From Aurantiochytrium sp. KH105 (Eukaryota > Sar > Bigyra > Thraustochytrida > Thraustochytriidae): 64,000 nt of DNA. Below are positions 28,531-38,581 of the stretch, piece after piece. Location: the NCBI GenBank assembly GCA_003116975.1, contig BGKB01000020.1, positions 496,001 through 560,000 of the forward strand, written 5' to 3'. The notes beneath the pieces were generated by a model. That model was not told where the DNA came from, ran no database searches, and saw nothing but the letters and a program-made list of their open reading frames with translations. Each line of letters starts with the position of its first letter. Positions within the stretch are counted from its first letter, which is position 1. The translations under genes and the position numbers were made by a program.

Positions 28531-30317
28531 TTAGGCAGAGAAGAGGCCCCACTCCATGGCGCACTCCTCCTCGAACTCGGTCATGTCGTCCTCCTCCTTG
28601 ATCTTCTTCTTGAGGGCCTTGATCATCTTCTTCTTGTCCTTGGCGTTGACATCGCTGGGAGTGCGCTTCTTCTCGATCTTGTTACCGGAAGCATCGACCT
28701 GCTCCTCCTCGGCCGCGAGCTCGAGAGCCTCGGCGGCGTAGGCGGCCCAGTCGGCATCACCCTTGATGTCGCAGCGGTGGTTGGCGACGACCCAGGTCTC
28801 GCGAGTGGTCACATCAGCGAACTCCTGGTTGTGCGTAATGAGAAGCACACCACCCTCGAAGTTGTTGATGGCGGTGGCGAGNNNNNNNNNNNNNNNNNNN
28901 NNNNNNNNNNNNNNNNNNNNNNNNNNNNNNNNNNNNNNNNNNNNNNNNNNNNNNNNNNNNNNNNNNNNNNNNNNNNNNNNNNNNNNNNNNNNNNNNNNNN
29001 NNNNNNNNNNNNNNNNNNNNNNNNNNNNNNNNNNNNNNNNNNNNNNNNNNNNNNNNNNNNNNNNNNNNNNNNNNNNNNNNNNNNNNNNNNNNNNNNNNNN
29101 NNNNNNNNNNNNNNNNNNNNNNNNNNNNNNNNNNNNNNNNNNNNNNNNNNNNNNNNNNNNNNNNNNNNNNNNNNNNNNNNNNNNNNNNNNNNNNNNNNNN
29201 NNNNNNNNNNNNNNNNNNNNNNNNNNNNNNNNNNNNNNNNNNNNNNNNNNNNNNNNNNNNNNNNNNNNNNNNNNNNNNNNNNNNNNNNNNNNNNNNNNNN
29301 NNNNNNNNNNNNNNNNNNNNNNNNNNNNNNNNNNNNNNNNNNNNNNNNNNNNNNNNNNNNNNNNNNNNNNNNNNNNNNNNNNNNNNNNNNNNNNNNNNNN
29401 NNNNNNNNNNNNNNNNNNNNNNNNNNNNNNNNNNNNNNNNNNNNNNNNNNNNNNNNNNNNNNNNNNNNNNNNNNNNNNNNNNNNNNNNNNNNNNNNNNNN
29501 NNNNNNNNNNNNNNNNNNNNNNNNNNNNNNNNNNNNNNNNNNNNNNNNNNNNNNNNNNNNNNNNNNNNNNNNNNNNNNNNNNNNNNNNNNNNNNNNNNNN
29601 NNNNNNNNNNNNNNNNNNNNNNNNNNNNNNNNNNNNNNNNNNNNNNNNNNNNNNNNNNNNNNNNNNNNNNNNNNNNNNNNNNNNNNNNNNNNNNNNNNNN
29701 NNNNNNNNNNNNNNNNNNNNNNNNNNNNNNNNNNNNNNNNNNNNNNNNNNNNNNNNNNNNNNNNNNNNNNNNNNNNNNNNNNNNNNNNNNNNNNNNNNNN
29801 NNNNNNNNNNNNNNNNNNNNNNNNNNNNNNNNNNNNNNNNNNNNNNNNNNNNNNNNNNNNNNNNNNNNNNNNNNAGCTCCATGCAGAGCACCTTGACCTG
29901 CCACTTGGGGGATTCCTGGGCCTCCTTGAGGAGGTGGTCGAAGATCATGGCGACAGGGGCCGGGGTCATGGCCTTGACGACGGCCTTGGCGTTCTTGCTG
30001 GCGGCCTTGCGGAGGTCCGAGGACTTCTTGTCACCGGCCTGGTCGATGACGGCGTCCAGGCGGGGGAGGAGGAAGGGGAGGGCGGCGCCCTTGACCTTCT
30101 TGCTGAGGGCGCCAAAGAGGAGCACGCCACCCTCGCGGGCGATGGCGTTCTCCTGGTCGCCGAGGGCGGCATCGAGGGTCTTGAGGAGACCCTCATCGCC
30201 GACGAGGCTCCCGACGCCGGCCTCCTTGACCTCGGTGGCGAGCTGGTCGGCGACCTCCTTGAGCGCCTCGTTGGACTCAGCCTTGAGCAGCTTCTGGCAC
30301 AGCTCCTGCGACACCAT
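28531..30317 (-). CDS. EEF3: Translation elongation factor 3 (eEF3), interrupted by an assembly gap
   Basis: eEF3 is a cytosolic ribosome-bound ABC-F type ATPase that promotes E-site tRNA release and recycling. The N-terminal ~147 residues from ATG at 30317 (MVSQELCQKLLKAES) are HEAT helices (GGVLLFGALSKKVKGAALPFLLPRLDAVID). The C-terminal 116 residues include the end of the second ABC cassette (FEGGVLLITHNQEFAD, with the switch His) and the charged tail (VDASGNKIEKKRTPSDVNAKDKKK). Both ABC cassettes and the chromodomain insert lie in the run of 993 N at 28882-29874. The two sequenced parts are in different frames across that run, and the gap is too small for the ~780 missing residues expected of a ~1,040-residue protein, so its length is wrong or nominal. 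A further in-frame upstream extension to 30347 has no ATG. Confidence 0.93.
28882..29874. other. Assembly gap (993 N) inside eEF3
   Basis: Uninterrupted N from 28882 to 29874. It replaces the central part of the eEF3 gene. Open frames that cross it are artefacts. Confidence 1.
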
Positions 30318-31125
30318 CTTGCTTGGCTTCGCTGTTGTCTTCTTCAATCAACAGCACCTCGCGAGCGACCTTGCTTCCTTCGACACAGACAGAGAGAGAG
30401 AGTTCGCGGCGGGCCAACGAGCACGACTGCACGAGCGAGTCGGGGTTGGGGTTTTGCGGCGCCCGCCCGAGGTCTGCCGCCGCCGCTGCTCGCCGCCATC
30501 CATCCGTCCACCCGCCGCCGGCCCGCGCGGTCCCGTATCCGCGGCCGCCCCGCTTCTTTCAAGCGCTCCCGCCGGGTCCGGTACGCCGCCTCCGCCCGAA
30601 AAAACACTCCAAAGACAGTCAGACAGACGGATAGACAGACAGACGCCGCGCGCCCTCCCTCCCTCCCTCCCTCCCTCCCCCCGCCCGACGGAGCGGACTC
30701 GGCCCGGCTGTGGCTGCCCGTCTCCGCGGCGCCGGGCGGGCGAGGGCGCGCAGGAGCGGCTCCGCGGCGAGGGAGGGCGCGAGGGAGGGAGGACCGGCCG
30801 GCGGAGGCAGCGCGCGCGCGTGCACGCATGACGCGGCGAATGGGTGGCGCCGCGCGCTGCGGGGGAAGGAGCTCGGAGGAGGCCCCTGCGCGCCACTGGA
30901 GAAGGTAGGAGGTAGTGGCGGGGGTGGGTTCGAGGGGTGAAGAGGAAGGGAAGAGGAGGTGCGGGAAGGTGGAGAGAAGGAGCGGGCGCGTGGAGAAGGG
31001 CACGCGCACTGAGATGTGCGGGAGGGGGAAGAGCGAGTGGAGGGTGGAGGGGAGAAGCGACGCCGGGGAGCGCAGGTGCAGACTGGGGCTCCACTGGGCG
31101 GTGCGGCAACCGCCGGCGCGTCAGA

Positions 31126-31150
31126 GGTCGGTCGGTCGGTCGGTCGGTCC
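31126..31150. repeat. (GGTC)n tetranucleotide microsatellite
   Basis: Six GGTC units immediately 5' of the GAAA array. Confidence 0.9.
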
Positions 31151-31171
31151 GCAGAAAAACAGGACCAGAGT

Positions 31172-31177
31172 AAAAAA

Positions 31178-31237
<60 letters not shown>

Positions 31238-31241
31238 AAAA
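31172..31241. repeat. (GAAA)n tetranucleotide microsatellite
   Basis: About 16 near-perfect GAAA units after an A-run; all purines on the plus strand over about 70 bp. Confidence 0.97.
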
Positions 31242-31426
31242 CACGGCGCGGGTGCAGCCATGGCCAGTGCAAAGCAGCCAGCTGCCAACGTGGCCGAGGC
31301 GGAATGAATGAATGAATGCATGAAATGAAATGAGATGAATGGCGCGATTGAACGGATGAATGACCATGGTGAATGAAGGAATGAGCGAGTGAATGTAGGC
31401 CTACAGCCAGCCAGGTTGAACGCGGT

Positions 31427-31490
31427 GCGGACTCGGACTCGGAGTTGGACTCGGACCCGGACTCGGACTCGGTCTCGGACTCGGACTCGC
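31427..31490. repeat. (GGACTC)n hexanucleotide minisatellite
   Basis: About ten hexamer units, mostly GGACTC with variants GGAGTT, GGACCC and GGTCTC. In one frame on the minus strand it would read as alternating Ser/Glu, but no gene is supported. Confidence 0.9.
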
Positions 31491-32184
31491 CAATGAGCAA
31501 GATGATTGGTTGATTTGCGTTGCCGCAGCCGATGGCCGGATGGCGGGCAGCGTGGAGGAGAGTTTAGTTGGGAGGCCATGGTGGATGACACGCCGGGCTC
31601 GAAGATGCGAAGCTCACATGGAGGTGCCCAAGAACTCGGCCGGGTCTGGACGACCGCGAAGCGATTGACACCGTATAACCTTCGTGATTTGGATGTTTCG
31701 AGGATGGTCTGCCACGCGCTGCCCTGCTCATCATCGACGATCAGCCAGGTGCAGAGTGAGCGGTTGCGTTAGCCGGGGTCAATCGTGAATAGCCACTGCT
31801 TTTGCAGCCAGCCAGGTGCACTTGCTTGACGGTGCGAGGCGGCACTGCATCCATGCCGACGCAAACCTGGTCTCTACATTGTTGCGTCTCGAGAGGGGAT
31901 AGCCTGACGAGCCGCAGTCGCAACAACGACGGCGCCTGCGGCCATGGCGTGGCCAAGCGCAACAAGCGCGCTTCAGTCCTCGATCTAGACGCGACTAGTT
32001 CTGGGACTGTGCAGTGAGAGCAAGCACGCGCGAACGAGAAGCGGACGCACCAGAACAGCTCGGCGCGGAGGGAGGTGGCTTCCGCGCGGCGCGGCTATAG
32101 CGCAGATCGAGGAGGCGACCCCGCGCGCAATTGGCCAGCCAGAAAGGCAGGCGGCAAGGCGGGGAGGCGCGAGGAGCAGAGACC

Positions 32185-33684
32185 ATGTCGAGCGGGGCGC
32201 GGTCCCGGCTCGCGCAGAGCGAGGAGGCCCGGCTCCTGGGCGTGCGGGGCGACGCCGGCGCGGACGACCTCGGACACAACGCGAGCCCGCGCAGCGAGGA
32301 GATCGAGGACGGGCTCGACGCGGAGACCAACGCGCGCTCGAGGGAGAGACAGTCGAGCAGCGGCAAGCTGAGCATCCTGGAAGAGGCAGAGGAACGCCTC
32401 GTGACCTTCATCGAGCTCCTCGTCATGAACTCCTTCGTGGGCGCCTACGGACTCATCCAGGTGAGCATGTTTATGCTTGTTCTCCCCAAACAATGCGCCA
32501 CGCTCTTCCCGGGAAGCCAGGCCGTCGGCCTCGCCTCGCTTCTCGGACTTGCAGGCAGCACGCAGCTCATCTGCCCCGTGGCCGGTCTCTTTTCCGACCG
32601 CATGTCATCCCCCTTTGGCCGGCGAAGGCCCTTCATCGTCGTCGGGACCGTGGTGTCGCTTCTGTCGCTCGCAGTTCTCTGGTACGTCTCGCACCATCTG
32701 GGCGAAGACGAGACGGCTCTGGAGACCGCCGAAACCGGCGTGGTCTCCTCGGACCTTGCTGCTGCCCGCAATCTCTATGTAATTGCCTTTGTCATGCTCA
32801 ACCTCTCGCTCAACGTGTGCTTTGCGGCGTATGCGGGCCTCATCCCTGACCTCGTGGGCGAGAGCCAGATTGGACAAGCGAGCGGCACCATGGCGGTCAT
32901 GAACGCTGTCGGATCGCTCGTCGGCGTCTGGATGGTCGGCTTCCTCAAAGTGGAGCCTTTCACCATGTACGCCGTGTGGCTCATCGTTTGCTGCGCCGTC
33001 ACTCTACTCATCGTCAGCGAGACGCCCCGCGCACGTCCTACGGACTCAATTGCTTGCCGAGACATTTTCAACGTGTACTTTGAGTCGCTCGAGACGAACC
33101 CGGACTTCAAATGGGTGTGGGTCTCGCGCCTGTTGTACTACATGGGCATCTCTGTTCAGGTTTTCATGCAATACTTCATTCGCGACATCATTGGCGTTTC
33201 TGCGGATGAGGCCAAGCAGGAGACCGCCATGGTGTCAATCATTATGCTCGTGTGCGCTGCCATCGTGGCCGTGCCGTGTGGCTCGTTCAGCGATCGCGTT
33301 GGCCGCAAATCGCTCGTCTACCTTTCTTGTATTCTCATGGCACTCGTCTATCTCGGTTGGTCGTTCGCCTTTCAGCTTTGGCACATTTTTGCCTTTAGCG
33401 CGCTCTTTGGCGTGGCGAACGGCACCTACCTGAGCGTTGACTACGCGCTCGGGTGCGACAAGATTCCAGATCGCGATGAGGGTGCTGCGCAGGCTCTCGG
33501 AGTCTGGGGCGTCGCTGCCTTTCTCGGCTCGACGCTAGGGCCTGTCATTTCCGGCCCGCTCTTGTACTTTCTCGGATCCACCTCGGATCCCGATGTATAC
33601 TCGCACACGGGTTATGTGGCTCTCCTTGCTGTTGGCGCCTTTTTCGTGCTGCTGTCTACGCTCGCGCTGCGCAACGTGAGTTGA
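32185..33684 (+). CDS. Major facilitator superfamily transporter, GPH/SLC45-like
   Basis: 499 residues from ATG at 32185 (MSSGARSRLA). A ~70-residue polar cytosolic N-terminus precedes 12 probable transmembrane helices. The first MFS motif A is strong (about 131-150: P-x-x-G-x-x-SDR-x5-GRRRPFI), a form typical of the glycoside-pentoside-hexuronide and SLC45 sugar symporters. A second, simpler copy follows in the C-terminal half (about 366-377, GSFSDRVGRKSL). A central loop (about 278-312) separates the two halves. The substrate is not determinable; a sugar or related solute is a guess from the motif. In tandem upstream of the histidine kinase, 2.2 kb away. Confidence 0.88.
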   Translation: MSSGARSRLAQSEEARLLGVRGDAGADDLGHNASPRSEEIEDGLDAETNARSRERQSSSGKLSILEEAEERLVTFIELLVMNSFVGAYGLIQVSMFMLVLPKQCATLFPGSQAVGLASLLGLAGSTQLICPVAGLFSDRMSSPFGRRRPFIVVGTVVSLLSLAVLWYVSHHLGEDETALETAETGVVSSDLAAARNLYVIAFVMLNLSLNVCFAAYAGLIPDLVGESQIGQASGTMAVMNAVGSLVGVWMVGFLKVEPFTMYAVWLIVCCAVTLLIVSETPRARPTDSIACRDIFNVYFESLETNPDFKWVWVSRLLYYMGISVQVFMQYFIRDIIGVSADEAKQETAMVSIIMLVCAAIVAVPCGSFSDRVGRKSLVYLSCILMALVYLGWSFAFQLWHIFAFSALFGVANGTYLSVDYALGCDKIPDRDEGAAQALGVWGVAAFLGSTLGPVISGPLLYFLGSTSDPDVYSHTGYVALLAVGAFFVLLSTLALRNVS

Positions 33685-33870
33685 TCAGACGTCTTTGCAT
33701 CCCTTTTATCCCTTTGTACGGGTTGTGAGTGCAAACTTTGATTCAAAAATCACAAGGTGACCGCTGCCTATTTTACATGCCGAGACTGCCCCGTCTTCAT
33801 TTTCCACCTTTCTTCTCATTTTCACCTTCATCATCTTCTTCTTCTTCTCCTTCTTCTTCTTCAATGGGGC

Positions 33871-34278
33871 TGCGCCTGCGGCTGTTTTTGGCGGACCTGC
33901 TGGACTTTGCTCGGACGTGTCTCATTCTCGAGAGCTTTGATCATGAGTGAGCAAGTGTGTTTCTTTTTTGTCAGCAGTAAGATATATCCATTCTTCCTCG
34001 TATGAACACGTGTTGGCCCCTTGATGCTGTCACTTTTTCCGCCAATGTGATTTTACACAGCAGACTTTCAGCGTTCGCAGCCGCAGCCGTTTTGGCGGAC
34101 CTGCTGGACTTTGCTCGGACATGTCTCATCGTAGAGAGCTTTGATCATGAGTGAGCAAGTATGCTTCTTTTTTGTTAGCATTCTTTTTCGTATGGACAAG
34201 GGTTGGCCCCTTGGTGTCGTCACTTTTTGCGCCAACGTAATTTTACACAGCAAGCGTTCAGCTTTCTTTGTGCGAACT
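33871..34278. repeat. Tandem duplication, two ~204-bp units, non-coding
   Basis: The word TTTTGGCGGACCTGCTGG starts at about 33886 and again at about 34090. The units share long blocks (GACTTTGCTCGGAC, GAGAGCTTTGATCATGAGTG, GTTGGCCCCTTG, TTTTACACAGCA) and are roughly 85-90% alike by eye. Each has a T-run shortly after the TGATCATGAGTGAGCAAGT block. No protein frame is conserved between them. Confidence 0.9.
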
Positions 34279-35269
34279 AAAGCGAGAACCAACCCTCATC
34301 AAATCGTATGTCTCACTCTTCCTTTTTTTATGGTTGTAATACAAGCTATTGAGTCGTGCGCCTTGCCTCGGGAAGATGCAGCGTGGAATTTTGCAAAGTT
34401 CTCCAAACACCTCACTTCACTCGTCTTGCACACACTCGGAAGTACTTCCTCGCGGTGAAGCGCTCACTAATCATCATCCTGCACCTGGCGAAGCGCGTCT
34501 ATCCCCTCGGCTCTCCACCCCTCTCGCCCAGTCAAGAAACTCACGTCCGATCGTCGACTCGTACTTCTTCGTACTCCTCCCTCGACGTCTTCGACCTCGG
34601 CAAGGTCCCCGACGTCCACGACCTGCTGTTGTAGCGAGCAGAATCGTATTCGACCCCTCTCCCCCCCCTAAAAAAAAAACGCGAACCTGCTCGCACGGCA
34701 GCCCTCCACCATCCTTTCGCGTCCCCGGTGCGGGGATGGCGTACGCGGCGCCGTTGCACGCGCTATCCATGCCAGCAGTGGCCAGCAGCAAAGACTGCGC
34801 GCCAGGAAGCCCACGGCTTCCTCCGAGGCGGCCTGAGTGGCTGCGTGAATGCGTGCTTGCGTCCCCCTCGACGGCGGCATCGGCCGGCTCGTACGCGGCG
34901 GTGTGGAACGCGATGGTGTACGCGGCGAATGAGGGCGATGGATGTTACGTCGTCCATTTTGCAGACGGCCGAGGTCCGCGAAGAGAGGTGCAATACATGC
35001 ACGCACGCTGCACGCACGCACGCATACTACATACGTACACGCATCGCGCGGGCATAGACGCACGTCCATCGCGCCATCGACAGCCCGGGCGAGGCCGCGA
35101 GCAAGAGCGCGAGCGAGAGCGAGAGCAGACGCGAGCGGGAGCGCAGGCAGGCCGGGGCCTGGGGCGCGGGCAGGAGAGGCGAGGTGGGGGTCGCACCTGG
35201 GCGTCCCAAGTGCATTCCGCGCCTCGTCGCGGCAAAGCTGTGATCAATCGACTCGTCAGGCAAACCCCG

Positions 35270-35360
35270 CGCGACGCGAGGCCACGCGAGGCCACGCGAG
35301 GCAGACGCGAGGCAGACGCGAGGCAGACGCGAGGCGAGGCCACGCGAGGCGGCGCGAGAC
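35270..35360. repeat. CGCGAGGC-based minisatellite
   Basis: Interleaved units GGCCACGCGA and GGCAGACGCGA repeated about eight times within the GC-rich 5' region of the histidine kinase gene. Confidence 0.85.
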
Positions 35361-35876
35361 GCGCGGCGGGAAGAGCGCGGGAAGCGGCGGAGGCGTCCGC
35401 GGCGCAAGGCCTGGCGTGATCGCTTTGGAGTCGCCAATAGCGTCCGCAGGGTCCGGCCACGCCCGCGCGCGACGCCGAAGCCGCGCATTGCGCAGGAAAG
35501 ACAGAAGCAGGCGAGCTCGGCGCGAGCCTCGCGCGAGCGAGCAAGCAGGCGAGCAGGCGCCGCCGTCCCGGGCACGAAGCGCTCTTCATCGTCACGTTTC
35601 CTCACTAGATTCAAAACCAGATTCAAAACCATCCGAGCGCGCCGCCGCGCCCAGCACAGCGCAGCGCCGCCCGGCCAGGCGCGAGACCGCCCGGCGCGCC
35701 TCTCCTCCCGTCCCCGCTCCTCTCCTCTCCGCGCGCCGCGCCGCATCGCGGGGCCCCTCCCGGCCCGGGAAACCGGGCTTCCCAGCGCCTCGCTGTTGGG
35801 CGATTTCGCGCGCGCGGCGTGACGGCCTTGGCGGCGGTCGCGGTGCAGCTCGCGAGGAGGCGTTTTTGCGTGCGCC

Positions 35877-38246
35877 ATGGACGGCCTCGATGGGGATCCG
35901 CTAGTACCGCGGCAGACGCAGGAGTGGAGCCAGTACGTGAGCGTCGAGGACGTTAAGGCCGTCCTGCTGGGCTGCCTCGTGCCGCTCGTGCTGCGCGAGG
36001 TGGGCGCCCGCTTCGTACAGAAACGGCTCGAAGTCCTGGCGCGACGCCGCTCGCCATGGTTCGTCAAACTCCAGGCCGGGCTGGCCCTCGTCACGAGCAC
36101 GGGCCGTTTTCACGAAAAACTCCTCGCCGGCGCGCCGCAACGCGTCGACGCCGCGCTAGGCCTCGTCAGCAAGTACAGACGCCATCCGGTGTACATGGCG
36201 GAGCTGCATCAGACGCGGGCGATGGCAGGGTGGTCCTTCATGCTGCTGCTGACGTTCATCTTCCTGGTCGCTTCACCCGCGCTCTACTTTCCCTCGCCCG
36301 ACGTGACCACGTACGCGAAGAAAACAGTCATCTTTGCGTGCATCGGCTTCTTGCAATCCGTGCTCACGCAGATCCAGGATGACTTTTCAATATGGCTCGC
36401 ATCCTGGCCAGACTTTCTCCGCGCAAGCGTCGCCGTCGAAGCGTTCTCGCACTCAAACGCCCCGGGGAATGCCGGCGTCTTCTTCACCATCGCCATGTGC
36501 CGTCAGCTGTACATGGCGCTCTACTTTGAAAGCTTTTCCGCTTTTTTCCTCTACTCGCTCGGCTTCTTGGCCATACCCATGCTCAGGAGCGAGTGGTTTT
36601 GGCACCGAGAGGTTGGTTTTCCACTGTCCATGCTCGCCATCTCCATCGGACTTGTACTGCCGGCAATGCAGGAGCGCGTGCTGCGCCTCGAAGCCAAGGT
36701 CGAAGAGTACGAGCGCGAGCGAATCTTTCAAGAAAACATTGTTGAGCTTGAGCGCGTGCAAATTGCGCATGAGGCCGATATCAAACGAAGACATGCATCG
36801 TACATCGAAGCCTTGCAAAACAAGCACAAGGAAAGTACGCAAAAGCTTCACATGGTGCTCTCCTACACGGCACACGAATACCGCAATCACTTTTTCCAAG
36901 CCCGGGGCGCCCTCGAGGACCTCCAGTGCGTCGCCGAAGGCGCCGTCACCTCTGATGAGCTCGTTGCCTCCATCATGGATGCTGCGAAAACCCTAGGCCG
37001 CGCGCACAGCATGATCCAGAGCCTTTTTGACGATGTCTTGCAAATGCACCGCCTCGAGACTGCCGGCGAGGTCGACTGGCGTGGATCCGCGCGCCCCTTT
37101 TGCGTTGGGGTCGATCTCTTTGAGCGCGCAAGAGACTACGGCAAGGAGAGCGTACGGCGAAACATTGATCTGGACTTTGAAGCGTCTGCGCACGGTTCTC
37201 TCAACGTAGAGATTATGGGAAATCCGGAAAAGTTCATGCAGGTCGTTACAAACATCATATCCAACGCAGTCAAATTCACCACCTCGGGGGCGATTCGGCT
37301 GCGCGTCTCATGCGCTCCCGTGCCGGATTCCTCGTCAGATATGGAACTAGTCTTCTCTGTTAGTGACACGGGCTGCGGGATGACCGAGGACAAGCTTGGC
37401 AAGCTCTTTCAGCCCTTTGCGCAGGCACGGTCTGCGGACGAGTTCGGCTACGGGGGCTCGGGGCTTGGTCTCTATTTCGCAAGGAACATCATGCGAGCCT
37501 ACCCACACGGAGCGCTCGAGGTTCGCTCACAGCGCGGACAAGGCACGACCTTTACGGGTCGTGCACGTCTTCCTCTTAATCCGAATGCGACGAGAACTCT
37601 TTCGCCCGAGACTGCTGAGAACACTGAAGTAACAATGGAACCGGTACTCAAGGCTGCGTCTCAACTTGATGCAAAGGTGAAACATGCACCAGCAAGCAAG
37701 CATCCCGACTGGAAAGAGGCCAATGTTCTCATCGTTGACGATTCGCCAGTAAACAGGGCGCTCCTTCGGCGTATGCTGACCAGGCGTTGCGGCCCAAGAA
37801 CAGCCTTGTACGAGGCCCCGAATGGTCAAGAGGCTGTCAAGCTTGCTTCAACCAAAGGTAAAAATATCTCTGTCATCCTTATGGATCGCCATATGCCAAT
37901 CATGGACGGTATCGAAGCAACGAAACGCATCCGTGAATTTGACAAGAGTTCGCTGATCATCGCCGTAACAGGCAATGCTGACGACGAGACGCAATCGAGC
38001 TTTCTCTCGGCGGGTTGTGACTGCGTTTGGCACAAGGGGTCGACAATCGAGTCTCTGTTTGCGCTCGTTCGTCAGGCGCGAAAGGATAAATCTTCCCGCG
38101 TCCAAGTAATCAAGGAGATCCCTGCGGCGGACTCTCTCGACAACGCTGAACAACGCACTGTAGGTCTCCCAAACGAGTCGCCAACGACATCAGAGTCTCA
38201 GAGTCTGAGTGACCAAGAGGATTGTGCGCGGGGTGAGGATCGCTGA
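35877..38246 (+). CDS. Membrane-bound hybrid histidine kinase
   Basis: 789 residues from ATG at 35877 (MDGLDGDPLV). The N-terminal ~265 residues carry about five or six hydrophobic helices (clearest at about 118-137, 149-165, 198-216, 219-235, 249-265). A coiled coil follows (about 268-325). The dimerisation/phosphoacceptor helix holds His333 in YTAHEYRNHF, an unusual H-box that lacks the usual Pro after Arg-Thr/Asn. The ATPase domain has all boxes: N (NIISNAVKFT, about 459-468), G1 (DTGCGM), F (FQPFAQ) and G2 (GGSGLGLYFA). The receiver domain (about 616-735) has the acidic pair Asp621/Asp622, phosphoacceptor Asp670 (ILMDRHMPIMDG) and Lys720, which is followed by Gly and not the common Pro. 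It would relay phosphate to a His-phosphotransfer protein not present here. No sensor domain such as PAS or GAF is visible, so the signal is probably sensed by the membrane part. Confidence 0.94.
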   Translation: MDGLDGDPLVPRQTQEWSQYVSVEDVKAVLLGCLVPLVLREVGARFVQKRLEVLARRRSPWFVKLQAGLALVTSTGRFHEKLLAGAPQRVDAALGLVSKYRRHPVYMAELHQTRAMAGWSFMLLLTFIFLVASPALYFPSPDVTTYAKKTVIFACIGFLQSVLTQIQDDFSIWLASWPDFLRASVAVEAFSHSNAPGNAGVFFTIAMCRQLYMALYFESFSAFFLYSLGFLAIPMLRSEWFWHREVGFPLSMLAISIGLVLPAMQERVLRLEAKVEEYERERIFQENIVELERVQIAHEADIKRRHASYIEALQNKHKESTQKLHMVLSYTAHEYRNHFFQARGALEDLQCVAEGAVTSDELVASIMDAAKTLGRAHSMIQSLFDDVLQMHRLETAGEVDWRGSARPFCVGVDLFERARDYGKESVRRNIDLDFEASAHGSLNVEIMGNPEKFMQVVTNIISNAVKFTTSGAIRLRVSCAPVPDSSSDMELVFSVSDTGCGMTEDKLGKLFQPFAQARSADEFGYGGSGLGLYFARNIMRAYPHGALEVRSQRGQGTTFTGRARLPLNPNATRTLSPETAENTEVTMEPVLKAASQLDAKVKHAPASKHPDWKEANVLIVDDSPVNRALLRRMLTRRCGPRTALYEAPNGQEAVKLASTKGKNISVILMDRHMPIMDGIEATKRIREFDKSSLIIAVTGNADDETQSSFLSAGCDCVWHKGSTIESLFALVRQARKDKSSRVQVIKEIPAADSLDNAEQRTVGLPNESPTTSESQSLSDQEDCARGEDR

Positions 38247-38581
38247 TGTCAACCAGGGTTTTATAGCGTCTTGCTCGCGGTTGCAAGCTTGGCTCGCAGC
38301 GACTGTGGCGTTTGCCGTCCACATATTTTCTCGCTCCCTATATCTCTGTCCGTCTGTCGGGGCAGAAGAGAATTGTCGCTTAAGAGACGTGGCGGCGAAA
38401 GTATTGTCTAACGAACGTGAAGGTGAGGACCGGAGTTCAGACAGTGTCCTGACAATCAAGCAATACACAATCGCTGTAATACCGCCCAGAGAGGCTGCAT
38501 CAAGAGAAGATGTTATCAGTAGCTGCTGAGTGAATAATGTACAATGACGAGCTAAATACAGTTAAATTGGCCAGGGCCATA
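38247..38581. other. Convergent 3' intergenic region
   Basis: 335 bp between the histidine kinase stop and the Bub2-like stop. No gene or strong repeat seen. Confidence 0.7.

Larger units (their letters stand above)
30318..32184. other. Divergent intergenic region between eEF3 and the MFS transporter
   Basis: 1.87 kb holding a dense series of microsatellites: CCCT (about 30651-30680), GGTC (about 31126-31150), GAAA (31172-31241), GAAT (about 31303-31345) and GGACTC (about 31427-31490). The eEF3-proximal half is very GC-rich. The palindrome GTAGGCCTAC occurs at about 31395. Open frames here are translations of the repeats and carry no recognisable domain. Confidence 0.65.
33685..35876. other. 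Intergenic region between the MFS transporter and the histidine kinase
   Basis: The first ~800 bp are AT-richer, contain a TTC tract (about 33835-33862) and a ~204-bp tandem duplication, and probably include the MFS 3' region. From about 34500 to 35876 the DNA is GC-rich with a CGCGAGGC minisatellite, and open in many frames by composition. No gene is supported. Confidence 0.6.

Noticed and set aside
28243-30831. Long frames on both strands spanning the N run
   Set aside because: They are open only because the gap has no stop codons; the two ends do not belong to one frame.
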